The position numbers and the translations under genes were made by a program. From Glandiceps talaboti (Eukaryota > Hemichordata > Enteropneusta > Spengelidae), in the NCBI RefSeq assembly GCF_964340395.1, contig NC_135562.1, positions 8,925,134 to 8,989,133 of the forward strand: a DNA stretch of 64,000 nucleotides. Reading direction: 5' to 3'. Below, piece after piece: positions 1 to 24,827 of the stretch. The notes beneath the pieces were generated by a model. The model worked only from the letters and a program-made list of their open reading frames with translations. It did no database searches and had not been told where the DNA came from. Within the stretch, counting starts at the first letter, position 1. Each line of letters begins with the position of its first letter.

Positions 1-907
1 CAAAACTTTCCCTTACGCAGTCAGTATACTTCTTGTGGGATTCACGTCGAGTCAGAGCCTGGCCTGGTCCGGCCGTGGACTTAGATAATTTTGATGTCTG
101 CCGTAAAATGAATGCGCCAAAGCGACGCAAAGTGGGGAAATTATTGCTTCATTTGTAATTTTAGGGGGCCAATGTCGCAAGGTCGTGGCCTCGGCAGAAC
201 ACTGGTCTAAGACGCCATGGGGAACATTACAATTTTGCTGTGCTCAGGGGTCGGTCGGAAATAAAAAAACTTTTTTTTTTCTGATGTCGGAGCTGCAAAT
301 TAGGGTCGGTCGGGAGATGAGAAACAGAAAAATAAAAAGGGCCGCCCTTAGACGTGGGCAATCTGAAAGGGGTCACTTTATGAGGCCATCAAGTGTCATA
401 TTCAACTGGACGATGAGGGCGTAAACACTTGCCACTGATGCGCTACCACAGTACGGTACATGGCTAATGTTTTCGGACAAGATTAACGAAAATTATTTTC
501 AGTCTGAATACACCGGTTTGTTTATTCACTTGATAACCTGTTACAAGTACATAGAATAAAGATAGTATGAAAAATAGGATGAAAAACTTAAACATCGGAC
601 TTTGAAATTTAAACGAAGCTTATATCTTAGAGTATAAATCAGAGAGAGTTGGGGTAGAATAATGTGCAGAGTAAATGACGCAAGTCAATTCTTTTACCTG
701 GTCAGATTTGTAATAATGAGTTTGCTGTAAATGTCAGCCTCATATAAAATACTAACAAATTGTTAGAAGACCAAAAAAATGTTCACCAGCTTTGTAGATT
801 TAATGATTTATAAGGTTACAACACACAAACAATTCAAAGGCTTTTTAGCATTGAGCTTTAAATCTCTCTTGATCGACGATCCTATTCAGAATGACAAATC
901 CATAGTT

Positions 908-1031
908 ACAGCTGACCACTAGGTGGCGGTATCCCGTATGATTTCCAGAAAGACCTGACGCTACAATCCAATAATTCAAAGATCAACAGAGATATACAAG
1001 ATGTTGATAATATCACCACCTAGTGGTCGAC
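908..1031. repeat. Inverted pair of GACCACTAGGTGG motifs
   Basis: GACCACTAGGTGGCGGTAT at 915-933 and its imperfect inverse ATATCACCACCTAGTGGTC at 1010-1028 face each other across about 80 bases. The left arm and its flank (TTACAGCTGACC) are repeated in inverse orientation at 21236-21262. It could be a small fold-back element or a pair of regulatory sites. Confidence 0.5.
916..930 (+). promoter_or_regulatory. CTCF-like core motif
   Basis: CCACTAGGTGGCGGT matches every position of the core consensus CCASYAGRKGGCRSY known from bilaterian CTCF. Binding is not shown. Confidence 0.4.
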
Positions 1032-3087
1032 AATTTTGGACAATTTTATACTTTTATTCGTTAAATTCTTGAAATAAATTGGAGTATTGAATACTCTGGC
1101 GTCACTTTCGATATGTGGATTCAGTCGCGTGTCACCATGGTCATTGACATGATTGTACGAATAAACAACGTCATAATATGACTATGTACTTAGGAGTCTT
1201 GTGTCATCTAAAAGAACAGATCGAGCTAGTTAAGCGCTGTCACAGAGGCTGAGAGATATTACTATGTTTGTATAGCTGATGATGAACTATCATGTGATGC
1301 AGTTTGAAGAATTTAAGTTTCTGTCATACTGAGACTCTGTCTGTAGAACATTATGTTATTATTGAAATGTATATAAGAGCGCCAATTTTGATTTTGTTTG
1401 GGAGAATTGGAGTCTAAGAATAAAAGCCTTAAAGGCTGCAAAACGAAAATAAAGCATACTTTCTGAAACTCACCGCTGAGGGCACTTTCCGAAATAAAGT
1501 TTAATCCAAAAGTCGTAGCCATCATTTTCAGTGTAAAATATTTTGTCAACAAGGGTAGCTAGAGATTGTAGAGGATTGACTACATGAATTGAATGTAGGT
1601 AGACATGATATTGCACCCAATAGACGAAGACCTTGTTCTCATACATGAGCTATGCTTTTCAATCCTTAAAATCCGATTAAAATATAATCATATAATGACA
1701 TCCTTGTTTTATTTAGTTAATTAAAATGTTAGTGGTATGAAATGTATACCAAACCTCTAATTGCGAAGTTTGCATACGAGTATTATAGAAGTCTTCAAGG
1801 TGCTGATAAAATATTTACATCTCCTGTGGTAGCACATCGTAGTGAAAATCAACTCTTGCAATTGCATGGTTACATAAAGAAATCTCGACAAATTTCCAAA
1901 GTTATTGTATCAATTAGAAATCAATTAATTAAATCAAATTAAAAGATAATCAAAAGTCAATTAAATTTTAATCATGGAAAATATATATTCCTCTTATAGC
2001 ATTTGTTTTGACTATATAATGACAGTCTACGTAAATGTTAGCATCGTTCATTTGAAGTATCTGTCGACATCGTGTATTACTACACCACCCAGCAAACCTC
2101 ACCAAAAACAATTCATCATCTTTCTCAAAAGACAGTTTTACTTGTCAACGACTCAATATGTTAATAAGGTTCTAAAAATATTTCAGCTTGTGCTTCATTA
2201 TATTTTTAGCACCATCTCAGTCACAACTTTCAATTTCTATATACAAACCCTGAACTATTTTCCAAAAGACGGGTCAATGGTAAGCTATTGGGGTGTAAAC
2301 AGATATCAACCACAGAGCAAGGATTGTGACGATTAATGTGCTATAGCACATTATTTTACAATTTTACAGAATAAAAAGTCTAAAGTTGTCAAAAGCTGAA
2401 TGTTTTTAGGGTTGCCAATGGTGACCGATGGGTGCATGTACTATAAGCACCCACTAACACTATGTGACACCCATATAACCAGCAGAATGGATATTCCCTT
2501 GCTTTCACTTCGTAATATATTGCATCATGTACATGGCCAGTTGTTTAAATTGTAAGGTGGCTATTAATTTACGATATAATTATAGCTACAGAGTACTTTT
2601 AATGATCGTATGTACCTGTAATGATATTTCATTACACGCTAGAGGGTCAAAATAGAATAAGAAGGTCGACTTATTCTTACTGCGTCTATAGGAATATATG
2701 TGTAACGAGCATAAGGGAAGTTATGGGTCGACCAAGAAATCGAATAGTCGATATTTTTCTGAATGATGACGCACCCAGGAGGTAAAATTCTAAAATTGCA
2801 GTTATTGTGACCATTATGGGATATCATTGAACCTTAGAAATTATAAGACATTTTGCTAAAACTCTGTCGTTTAATAGTTTCTGTACATTCGTCCTCTCTA
2901 CTTCATCATGCCTTCGTGGTTTCCTTTAGTTCTTCCTGTGAGTTGTCTACGCCGACTTTCTTCGTTCCTTTCCTGACAAATAAAAGTTGTACAAAAAATG
3001 TAATGTTAAATGTTAAATAAAGTGAAACTAGCTAGGCACCACCAGACTGAAGAGCGCTTGATTAGTTACTGTCCATTTGACGTTTGG

Positions 3088-3390
3088 GTTCACTGGCTGC
3101 ATTTGATACAATAATGCAAGCCAAGTCAGACCAATTGCATAAATAAGAAACTGCACATGTAACACTCTAAGATAGCAATAATGAATGAATACAGTTTGTG
3201 GCGACATATTGTCTGAATGAAATGAACTAAATTGCCACTATTCAGATATCTAATGCAGATATCAAAACTTTGGCACCCGTGTGTCTGCGGCTAGTTGCAG
3301 TATGTTTAATTGTCTTGTTTCATTTTGAAGAATATAATGTGCAGTTTCTTATTGGTTTCTATGTGGCTGTATCAAACAGAGCCAGTGAAC
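3088..3390. mobile_element. Inverted-repeat element, family B, copy 1
   Basis: The outer ends GTTCACTGGCT and AGCCAGTGAAC are inverted, then TTTGATACA/TGTATCAAA, and inner arms AATAAGAAACTGCACATG/GTGCAGTTTCTTATTGG. It is about 300 bases and non-coding. Related copies lie at 9686 and 11769. Confidence 0.65.
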
Positions 3391-3614
3391 ATTAGCATGA
3401 AACGGGCGGTACATCAATTTTTGAATAGGAACTCAGTCTTGAGTGAAGCAGACGTTATATGAATTTTGACTGTTCTTTTTTAACAATTGTAAAAGAACTG
3501 CAGATTGAAAGACAAGACCCACTGCTTACTAGGTCTAACCAAACTTATAATTAAGTAAAGAAATGGCAATCGAATACAATGAAGTGAAATGAAGTGACGT
3601 GAATTCAAACCAAA

Positions 3615-3634
3615 CGTCGTCGTCATCGTCGTCG

Positions 3635-3675
<41 letters not shown>

Positions 3676-3703
3676 GTTGTCGTCGTCGTCGTCGTCGTCG
3701 GCG
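3615..3703. repeat. Trinucleotide repeat (TCG/TCA)n
   Basis: Interrupted TCG and TCA units over about 90 bases. On the minus strand it produces poly-Asp or poly-Met frames that are artefacts of the repeat. Confidence 0.9.
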
Positions 3704-4008
3704 TAAATCACAGGCCTCTTCGGCAACAAGTGCATGCAGGTTGCGAGAATGAAAGCAATAAAATGAAACCCACATACGAAGTGAAGCAAAATTGATTATT
3801 GTCCTTTTACATGGCTTGAAATACAAATGTTTCATTCTCCTTATTAGCTGTACCGTATGTAATGTACTGCTTGTTCATTACAGATTTGGTGAATTATAAA
3901 ATGTAATAAAATACAGGTAGATATTTGAATTAAGCCCTATAAACTTCTCTTCATTTGTGGGACGATAGCAACCTGAAATCACTCAATTCTCGACAAATAA
4001 AATAATAC

Positions 4009-16039
<12,031 letters not shown>

Positions 16040-16086
16040 ATTGACTGTCGGTGTCCAAATGATAGCTCGAACGGCATACACGCCCC

Positions 16087-16093
16087 TTTTATA
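16087..16093 (-). promoter_or_regulatory. TATA box of the VWDE-like gene
   Basis: The minus strand reads TATAAAA here, inside GCATATAAAAGGGGCG. It lies 48 bases before the chosen ATG at 16039, which would leave a 5' UTR of about 20 nt. This supports the ATG at 16039 as the true start. Confidence 0.6.
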
Positions 16094-16368
16094 TGCACTG
16101 ATGCCTATCTAATCTGTATGTTTAAATCGAGAAGGTGACGTTAACTTCTGGTCGTTGGCAACTTTCCAATATTCAATCCATAATGATCGACCAATAAAAA
16201 GACACTCGTCGATGGGTTCGGTTATAGTTTTAAATTACAAGCAGTAAATATATGTTGACATGCTTAAAATGTCTAACCTAATTTTAATCTTAATAATCCA
16301 AGACCCACTTTCAGGTTTTACAGACTATACACTATGTAAATCAGGGAATCCTCTGGTGTGCATCGGAT

Positions 16369-16797
16369 TAGTCTAGTTCTAAACTAGAACTGTGTATTAC
16401 GTATTAAAAATGTCATATACATTTTCCAGTCTAGTCAAGACCGTTATTCGAACACATATATCTGTGCCCCCCCCCCATCCGTGTTCATATAAACACGATG
16501 ACGTCGTAGCGTCCCCACGTGATTATAGTTTAAACAGACTGGAGGTGGAGTCCTGGTTGGACATTTGCATGTCAGAGCAGTCCTAGAAACAGCTGTATCA
16601 AATAAATATTAATGAGCAATGAAGACAGCCTGTCAGTTTATGATGGATTACTACTGATATGCGCCCTTTGCGCTTCCCTCACTCTAGGGGAGCATCTCAA
16701 TTTAACACCTATCGTAACGGTCTTGACTAGACTGGAAAAATATAATGAAGTTTTTAATACGTAATACATTGTACCAGACTAGTTTAGAACTAGACTA
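16369..16797. mobile_element. 429-bp inverted-repeat element with perfect 9-bp target duplication
   Basis: The ends read TAGTCTAGTTCTAAACTAG and its inverse CTAGTTTAGAACTAGACTA. The arms stay similar for about 85 bases (TATTACGTATTAAAAA; AGTCTAGTCAAGACCGT). A 9-base duplication, GCATCGGAT, flanks it at 16360-16368 and 16798-16806. The 270-base interior shows no coding sequence. The size, arms and duplication fit a non-autonomous Mutator-like element. It sits about 270 bases upstream of the VWDE-like TATA box. Confidence 0.8.
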
Positions 16798-16806
16798 GCA
16801 TCGGAT

Positions 16807-18290
16807 CGAAGTTCACAGTGACGGCGTGATCATGTGCCATCATTGTGCTATGGTAGTTTCCCTTGCAAAGGTGGTTCTGTATATTGTGCATCGTGCATGT
16901 ATCAATATGTCATATTTATTATCTAGGAGATGTTTATGATGGCCAGATATGCACGTCCAAATCAAGCGCTTTTTAATTGTTGAAAAACACACTACATCAC
17001 GTAACATTTCGCTCACTGATAGCGCTGATCATGCAATATAAGTGTCGACCACCACCTTGAACTTGTAGAAAACAGTATAAATCCTTTAAATTTCGGCTCA
17101 GAAACAAAAGATTTATTTGAGCATCCTTAATGATACTGGTTAGGTTTTTGTAATATATGACCCTATTTACTATTAATGTTTTGTTTAGATGTTGAAAATA
17201 TGGTTTAAATCCTGTTTTCTGAGGACTTCATGAAAAAACACTTATTTCCGAGGAGAGATAACACTGTTCTCGTTCCTTTATTCCTTAACCCGGATTCTCC
17301 ATCAGTGTTGCATACTTCATCTTTCGTAGGTACCAAATAGTATTAGCTGTACGTACACACAACTGCACAATACACTCATCAGTCTATCTCTATATCATAC
17401 CGAAGTCACTCGAGCACCACAGGAATTGCTCAGTCACACCGAGATGTATGCTTTGTCATTTTATTTCCCAGATGTAGTTCGTTCTGGCACTTTATTGTAT
17501 AAAACCGTACTTTTACAATTGTGTTTACGTTACATGGTTTCTTTTTCAGCTAAAATTAAAGAAGTCAGAGTGTCCCATATGGTTGGATAAAAGTAAAATA
17601 TGACGTCATCAGGCTGTTTAACATAATTAGCTTAAAACTAAATCATCAGCAGAATTCGAAATCAGTTTACAACTAGGGTACAGTCACACAGCTTATCGTA
17701 AACAACAAGGCTATATGTATTTGGTGGCAAAGCAGTAAGTTTCATTTACACTTAAATCACCATATATCAATGTCTAGTTTTCTCCTCAGTCAACCAATCA
17801 AAGCCATCATGGTTAACACTATTTTAGTTATTTGATGTATTTTAGGAAAGGGGACGAAATTGCCGAAATAATAAGTATGGAAATATTGGTCTCTGACAAT
17901 ATCACAACATTTAATTAATGGCAATCTGACCAGCAGAGACATTTATCTGATTATGGTGACATCATATCTGATTATGATGACATCATATATCATATCTGAT
18001 TATGATGACATCATATCAGCTCATGACATCATATCTGGCTATGATTACATTATGTAATGAAATAACAATAATTTAGTACTTTAATTTTAACATGGTCTAT
18101 CTTAACGTGTTGACGCGTTATTAAGTTTCCATTACAAATCAAGACTTCTCGACCGAATGAAAATGGTACGGAACAGCCCCAATAAAAACTAACGGAGCTT
18201 ATGCATATCCTGGACTGTACGCACGTCAAGCCCACATCACAGACAGGGCCGGAAATCATACAATATTACAGATAAAATATTGTAAATACT
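16807..18290. other. Intergenic stretch without genes
   Basis: AT-rich sequence between the inverted-repeat element and the broken VWDE-like copy. Apart from the 25-bp repeat at its end I see no coding or RNA feature. Confidence 0.5.
17945..18055. repeat. ~25-bp tandem repeat (TCTGATTATGATGACATCATA)
   Basis: Four diverged units of TATCTGATTATGATGACATCA-type sequence in a row, just downstream (minus direction) of the broken VWDE exon 4 copy. TGACATCA is palindrome-like but no function is claimed. Confidence 0.65.
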
Positions 18291-18293
18291 TAC

Positions 18294-18840
18294 CGGAATT
18301 ACTCCTGGGATTTTGTATCCATTCCAGAGCTTTGTCTTGGATGAATTTTCATCGGTAAGAACTCCAACTGGACTAAACCATCACCATCATTGAAGAAATC
18401 ACGCCTTGCTTTTACACTAACTGTAAAAGGACCATACGGCTTATCAGTTGTCATAGTGACACCACATTCACCTGCTACAATAATATCTACGTATTTCCCA
18501 TATCTATATACCAGTCCGGTCTGTGACGGTATTAGGGGTATTTGTACTTGGCAGCCAGCACATAAAAACGGTACAGTTGGTATCAAATTAAAAGACACTG
18601 CATCATCGTTTTCGTATAACATCTGGTGCATCAACCTAAAATAATATACATATATTAATAATTAGTACAACGAAGTATCATTGTTGCATTTCCTATGTAA
18701 GCCTCTCTCAAAACTGTACAATAGCATGTATATTTATTTAAGTGTCTACACATTGTCCTATTTCTGTTTGTTTCTTGTCTGTTTGTCTTTGTGTACTTTG
18801 TGTGTGTATGTATGTATGTATGTATGTATGTATGTATGTA

Positions 18841-18879
<39 letters not shown>

Positions 18880-19364
18880 TTGTTTGTTTGTCAGTCTGCA
18901 TTATTTAAATCATGAACCTCCCTTTGTTTATCTATCTTTCTTTTTTGACATTGGCCAGACCGTGTGAATTTGTGTCCTATAACCTGTCTGTGTGTCTGTC
19001 AACGACTTTGTGTCTTTCTACCTACATGTCTGTATGTATGTCGTTGTCTTTGTAACTGTCCATCTGTCCCCAGCCTTCTTTGTGCCTTTCCACCATCCAA
19101 CTCTGTTATTATCTGTCGTTAGATAACGAATCACCAAACGAGATATACGTAATTTGCACCATAAACGGAACGTAGTGCTAGCGAAAAGATAACATACGGG
19201 TATGCCATGACGTATTCTACGATGTTGTTACTCATAATCACTACATACCATTTAGACATGTCATCATATTATAATCAACTTACCTTTATCCCTGCAAAGA
19301 ACGACAAACTGCTTATTTTTTGCACATTTACACCGCCCTCGCTGATTTCCACTTCACATGGTAT
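18294..19364 (-). pseudogene. Broken upstream copy of VWDE-like exons 3 and 4
   Basis: 19284-19364 is an 81-base exon copy with intact acceptor and donor, reading IPCEVEISEGGVNVQKISS and on to FFAGIK, parallel to exon 3. 18294-18635 copies exon 4 with its splice sites (342 versus 345 bases). Most of it is recognisable (YENDDAVSFNLIPTVPFLC, KARRDFFNDGDG). About 8 bases are lost near the start, so the homologous frame hits TGA within a dozen codons. A further 1-base loss near LPMKIH breaks the frame again before WNGYKIP. A 6-base gain also occurred, so total length stays a multiple of three. The intron between the copies keeps a CTGT-rich tract at the same place. No copy of the other exons is present. 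It lies upstream of the gene's own promoter, so it is a truncated duplicate rather than an alternative exon pair. Confidence 0.75.
18805..18878. repeat. TATG and TG microsatellite
   Basis: (TATG)n followed by (TG)n inside the intron of the broken VWDE-like copy, with CTGT-rich sequence around it. Confidence 0.9.
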
Positions 19365-21238
19365 CTACGAAGACAAATTAATACATTGGGCATATTATTC
19401 AAGAAACACCAATTGCAAAATCTGTAACATAAAAAGATAATTACTTCACTAAAACTTGTAACTGTACAGCGCCTCTGAACTTTGCCAAGTATTGAGTACT
19501 GGCTCTTTAATTTATTTAAATGACTTGATTGATTGAATGTTTGTGTACATGTACGATGGTACTTAAACTCTTGAAATGATGTGTGTTCAAGCTTCAACAA
19601 TTGGGGGTGATATATAAACACAATATACATTATGTACATTTTGTAACTATATATCGTGACCGTGAAATTAAAAATCTGACAGAGATTGTTACTTTTATTC
19701 AGTGAGGATTTAGTTATATATAAGACAGTCGAGCCTATCATATAGTTGCTACTTTATTTTGAATTACAGTTCTACAAGTCACGAACAGGCCCTTGAGGAC
19801 ATTCATTAAACAATAAACATACCCGACAACTATAAAAATGACCAACAACTTTAAGAATTATTGGAACAATATAATTGATTTTTGATTACGGGGAAGAGAC
19901 ATTCCTGTCGACAAATTAGTAGCGGTGTATTCTGGAGGTAGTCATGGCAACGTTAACGTCGGTGTTATAAAACAGCAGGAGGGCATGTTTATTTAGTTGT
20001 ATGTTTCACCACGCTATTTATAAAACAAACTGTGGTTTGACTTTGGCATATATACATAATGAGTTGAAAGTAGCATAGGCTGTTTAACTCATGTGAAAAT
20101 AGTGACATCAAACATTATATACTAGTATAATGTTAATGTCAGTGCAAACCTCCGATGACATTAACATATATGTATTTAGTTGATGACATTGATGTCATCT
20201 CATGTAGTCATATCGCATATAGTCATTGCAGTATTGCATATAGTCATTGCAGTATTGTATTTTCGAATATTGGCAGGCATTCTACGCTATAAATGTACTC
20301 TCACTATTATGTTGCAACTAATTCATTTGAACAATCATTTATTCAGTTTCGTTGTTTTTTAGTTTTCGTTTTTACTAATTTGGTATATTTGTATGTTATA
20401 CTGTTATGGTATGTATACTGGATGAATACTGTATGTTCTGGGTTATTTATGATGCAATTATTTGAGCAGGGCATGTGCGTTTTATTTGTACAAAGGAGGA
20501 TCTTGGTCGTAAACGAGTGGTGTTTTCTCGGTGAATCGTGACAAGGAAATCCTCAACAGTTATTAGGTAGTAAGTGAGAAGCAGGAGACATTATCATTGG
20601 TTTGTTTGCTGACATGACATTCTCAATTTGTTGTTCATTTTCAGACAAATGTTATATTAATTCTGCACGACCACTACATAATATATGCCTTAATTGGTCA
20701 ATCAATTATGCAAAAAGGCAAACTAGAAGCTAAATCACATCGTCGTAAACCACGGCCTCTTTTACGGCACCATCCACTGAAGACACACTTCCATATTTCG
20801 TTATACGCACATGCGCATTGTCATCATCAATGTATGTATCAAGTTGTATGAAAATCGAAGATTTAATGACTATTCCTAAGCTATCGTCGTATTACAAAAG
20901 TCAATAATTATGCAAATGACTCATTAATTTAAAAACAACACCAACACCCTATTTGACACGTTCAGTTTCTTATTGCCAATAAATGTACCAAGGTACATAA
21001 ATGTTGAACTTACGTTCATTAGATATTGCCCAATTACCAGAAAATTAGCATTCATTCATATTAATTAAAATTAAAATCTGCTCAATGAGTCTACCAAATT
21101 ACGTGTTCTAATTGATATCCATGGTATAACTATCAAACCATATTGAGTCATTGCGATACAGTGCATATCAAACCTCAATAAATGCATCATAAACCTGATA
21201 CCAGGAGAACGATGAAGGCATCGGACCAGACTGATCAT

Positions 21239-21253
21239 ACCGCCACCTAGTGG
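21239..21253 (-). promoter_or_regulatory. CTCF-like core motif, opposite orientation
   Basis: The minus strand reads CCACTAGGTGGCGGT, identical to the site at 916-930 and pointing toward it. The VWDE-like gene and its partial duplicate lie between the two. Confidence 0.4.
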
Positions 21254-22145
21254 TCAGCTGTAATCAAAACACTTTTGTCTTTCAGAAGGATGGACAGATT
21301 GAAACATCAGTGGTCATTCGTAAGTTAAAATATATATATGATATAATAGCTTCTGAACCTCAATTTTGATTTGGGAAACTGATGAATATTTTGGATTTGC
21401 TGTCGCCTGGTTTAGTCTGTAACCGATGACAGCATACGACATACATGTACACATACAGAAGTTCACGTGCTAGTGAAACACACACTAGCTCAAACTTATC
21501 AAGTTTGTGCCAACTCAGCATGCTTAGGGTAGTTAAATGTGCATAAAAGAAGCTTGAAACTGGAGTTTGATGGAATTTTTTGTAATTCATTGATATCAGA
21601 CATTGTCATGGTGCCATTTTAATATTATTCAGGAATTACTTTGATTTCAATTGTACACGTTTTAGGATACAATTCAACATATTGTAGTCGCTGAATAGTC
21701 TTCTGTAAGTATATTTTCAACTGGAAATAAAAAACCCACCGAAGACAATCACTTACAGACTGTACCCCTTCAAATGACAGCGGCACTATAACAAAACACA
21801 ATGAAGATAAGGACAACGCTCCCCTATTATCATATTCACCATTGCCAATCATGCATGTATTTTATGAATTATGCATATCGCCAACATTTGAGCGATTTTG
21901 TTTTCAAATTTTATTCCTTTGTCTGTCATAGCATTTTACTTGCCAAAGTTGACTTTGCGATTACACTGACAAGTAATTTGCATTGTACAAATAATACTTT
22001 ATCATTAGTTTGGCTCGGGGGACAGAAAGTACACAAACAGTGAGGTATGGTATGTTGGGGGCGCTCTCCATAGGCCTTGTTTGGGAATGATTACCTGTGA
22101 CGAGTCCAAAAACTACATATATATAGTGTGAATATATTGTACACA

Positions 22146-22189
<44 letters not shown>

Positions 22190-22236
22190 TACATACATAC
22201 ATACATACATACATACATACATACATACATACATAC
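22146..22236. repeat. CA and CATA microsatellite
   Basis: (CA)n followed by (CATA)n in an intergenic stretch. Confidence 0.9.
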
Positions 22237-22465
22237 GAGTAATAGGATATAACTTGACATTCGTATTTCGGTACTATGTGTATGGCGGGGGGGGGGGGGT
22301 GGCTGATATTGTGTTTGAACAAATCTTAACGTTTCCACCGTGACTATTAGTGCCAGGTTTATGACTGCCCGTTGTTTCAGATGGTATGTATGGAAATGGA
22401 AGTACAACCGTGGTATAAACTACAAGAATTGAAATGTGATCATGATGTGATGTTGCTTATAATTT

Positions 22466-22501
22466 CCAGGGATGACAAACAAACAAACAAACAAACAAAC
22501 A

Positions 22502-22535
<34 letters not shown>

Positions 22536-22585
22536 CAAACAAACAAACAAACAAACAAACACACAAACAAACAAACAAACAAACA
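22466..22585. repeat. AAAC and AATC microsatellite
   Basis: (AAAC)n, then (AATC)n, then (AAAC)n again. Confidence 0.9.
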
Positions 22586-23039
22586 TGGTTTTATATACAA
22601 CTGATATGCAAATATTCATTCATTTCACATTTGGACTGATGGGCTGTCAATCACTTAATCAAACGTGCACAATAAAGTGAACACAACACAGTAAATATAC
22701 ACTGTAATAAACTTTATTATTTCAACTCAGAATTGCCTTGATATTAACAACCAACATAAGTTCCTGGGTAAAACACCACCTAGTCGAGAATAAGTTGAAT
22801 AACGTATCTCTTTCAGTGATAGTACATTTAATACTGACTTACAGTGTACAATATTTAACTACACATCTAGGACAGTTTGTGTCCTATTGTGTAAACTCAC
22901 GACAAGCTGCCATTTACACATGGATTCTTACACTATAACTTGCAACATCTATGACATGCAAGATGGAAGAAGAGACAAGTGCAAAGTGAGAGGAAGCTTG
23001 AAGGTGATACAGCTAGACGAGGTCGCTAAAGACGGAGGA

Positions 23040-23198
<159 letters not shown>

Positions 23199-24487
23199 TC
23201 TAACCTGTGCTCTCGGGTGAGACTCAATAGCATTCGTTATATCCATTACTTACATAATGGAAATTCCGTACACCGTCATCCGTTAAACCACCGTCTTAGA
23301 AGTACACAGGTTGTCATGGTGACATGTCATAGATATGCATAGTTACAATATATTGCTAGAATATATGACGAACTAAAATAAAACGTAAAAGTAGGAAGGA
23401 ATTGCATATTTGGAGGTCTTTGAGAGTCAAGTCTCTTTTCATTGTTGGATACGTTGACTGTAAAGTGGGGAGGAGTTTATGAAACATGTTCACTCAGCTT
23501 TTTGTAACACAGGGGATCGACGAAATACAAATGTATCAGAACACAAACCAATGTAAAAAGGCTAAATTTCCTTGCGTAAGAATTGTTTTCATTGTATCGT
23601 CTGTACAAGAGATGTCAATGTATTGAGTAGTCAGGATGAAACGATATACAGTGGAAATTATTATTGTGTTAACTTTTCAATCATTAAACATGTCTGATTT
23701 GTTCCACATTCAATGATGACTATGTAACATTTACCAAAACTTAGATTTGGTAACATTTGTCCAGTTAGTTTAAAGTCATAAACCACAACCGGCTGGTGCA
23801 ACCAGATATATGCTATGAACTTGAGCTGGGTTGAATTTCGTGCTCACTGTTTATATACTCTGGTTGGTTGTGCCCACACATTGAGGTTTTAAATTATTAC
23901 TTATACAAATTGGACGAATCAGTAACTTATATCTCAGGTTTTTATGTTTCTTACTTAATGAATGTGGCTATGATCAAACAATGCTTGACCACTGAAACTG
24001 AACACAATTATAATTTCAATTGTAGTATGACTAGTACGTGTTTGATATAACAATTTTACACAAAGATCAGAGAAAAAAAGTAAGCATAGCGATTGTAAAG
24101 AAATCACGCGACGAAATCGAAAACTTGTTTTAAAAGACCACGACAGCTCTCCAGTTATTGGTTTAGCACACCTAAAACAAAGTAAAGGAATGATGGTAAG
24201 AATACAATAAAAAATATCAAATTAACATCCGAGACGACAAATGTTACTACTAGAGAAAATACCATGGTAAGTGGGAATAATCTAAAAGTGTGTTTTGGGT
24301 GTCAAAAAGACGAATAAGTTATGACGATAAACTGACGCTCGAAAGTTTTCTGTATTTGTATGAGTAAAACATATTGACTTTAATAATGGACTGACCTACA
24401 AAACTGTACATAATTTTTTTTGTAGACAAATCATTCAGATATTAATAGAAGTTGTGCTTATGTACATATATGTTTTACACGTACATA

Positions 24488-24524
24488 TCGACAGACCGAC
24501 AGACAGATAGGTAGACAGACCGAC

Positions 24525-24556
<32 letters not shown>

Positions 24557-24690
24557 GGACGCAGTGTATGTATGTATGTATGTATGTATGTATGTATGTA
24601 TGTATGTATGTATGTATGTATGCATGTATGTATGTATGCATGTATGTATGTATGTATGTATGTATGTATGTATGTATGTATGTATGTACG
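24488..24690. repeat. GACA and TGTA microsatellite
   Basis: (GACA)n passes into a TGTA/TGCA tract of about 130 bases, just downstream of the small surface-protein stop codon. Confidence 0.92.
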
Positions 24691-24827
24691 TTAACAACAT
24701 ACACATTAATCAAGCGGACAAAGAATGGCGAAAAATCAAAACAAAGAAATTGGCTAGAAAAAAATCAACAATGTATTAAAATTCCATATACACAAAGTAT
24801 TTAATGACATTCGTCTCTTACCGTGAT

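Larger units (their letters stand above)
1..3080. other. Intergenic stretch left of the VWDE-like gene
   Basis: AT-rich DNA with no protein-like frame that I can support. Apart from the CTCF-like pair at 908-1031 I see nothing. A terminal cytoplasmic-tail exon of the VWDE-like gene may lie here or at 3400-4000, but I cannot pick one. Confidence 0.5.

Noticed and set aside
1974-2336. 120-codon plus-strand frame
   Set aside because: No splice context, promoter, domain or protein-like composition; expected by chance in AT-rich DNA of this length.
2710-2758. Possible terminal tail exon for the VWDE-like protein (AG acceptor at 2759)
   Set aside because: It continues the phase but encodes an unremarkable hydrophobic tail and lacks a nearby polyadenylation signal; many similar sites exist by chance.
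3480-3789. Poly-Asp and poly-Met frames
   Set aside because: Products of the TCG/TCA trinucleotide repeat, with no gene context.
22128-22343. His/Thr/Tyr-Ile-rich repeats that might suggest a CRISPR-like array or repeat protein
   Set aside because: Simple CA/CATA microsatellite with no spacers; the genome is eukaryotic.
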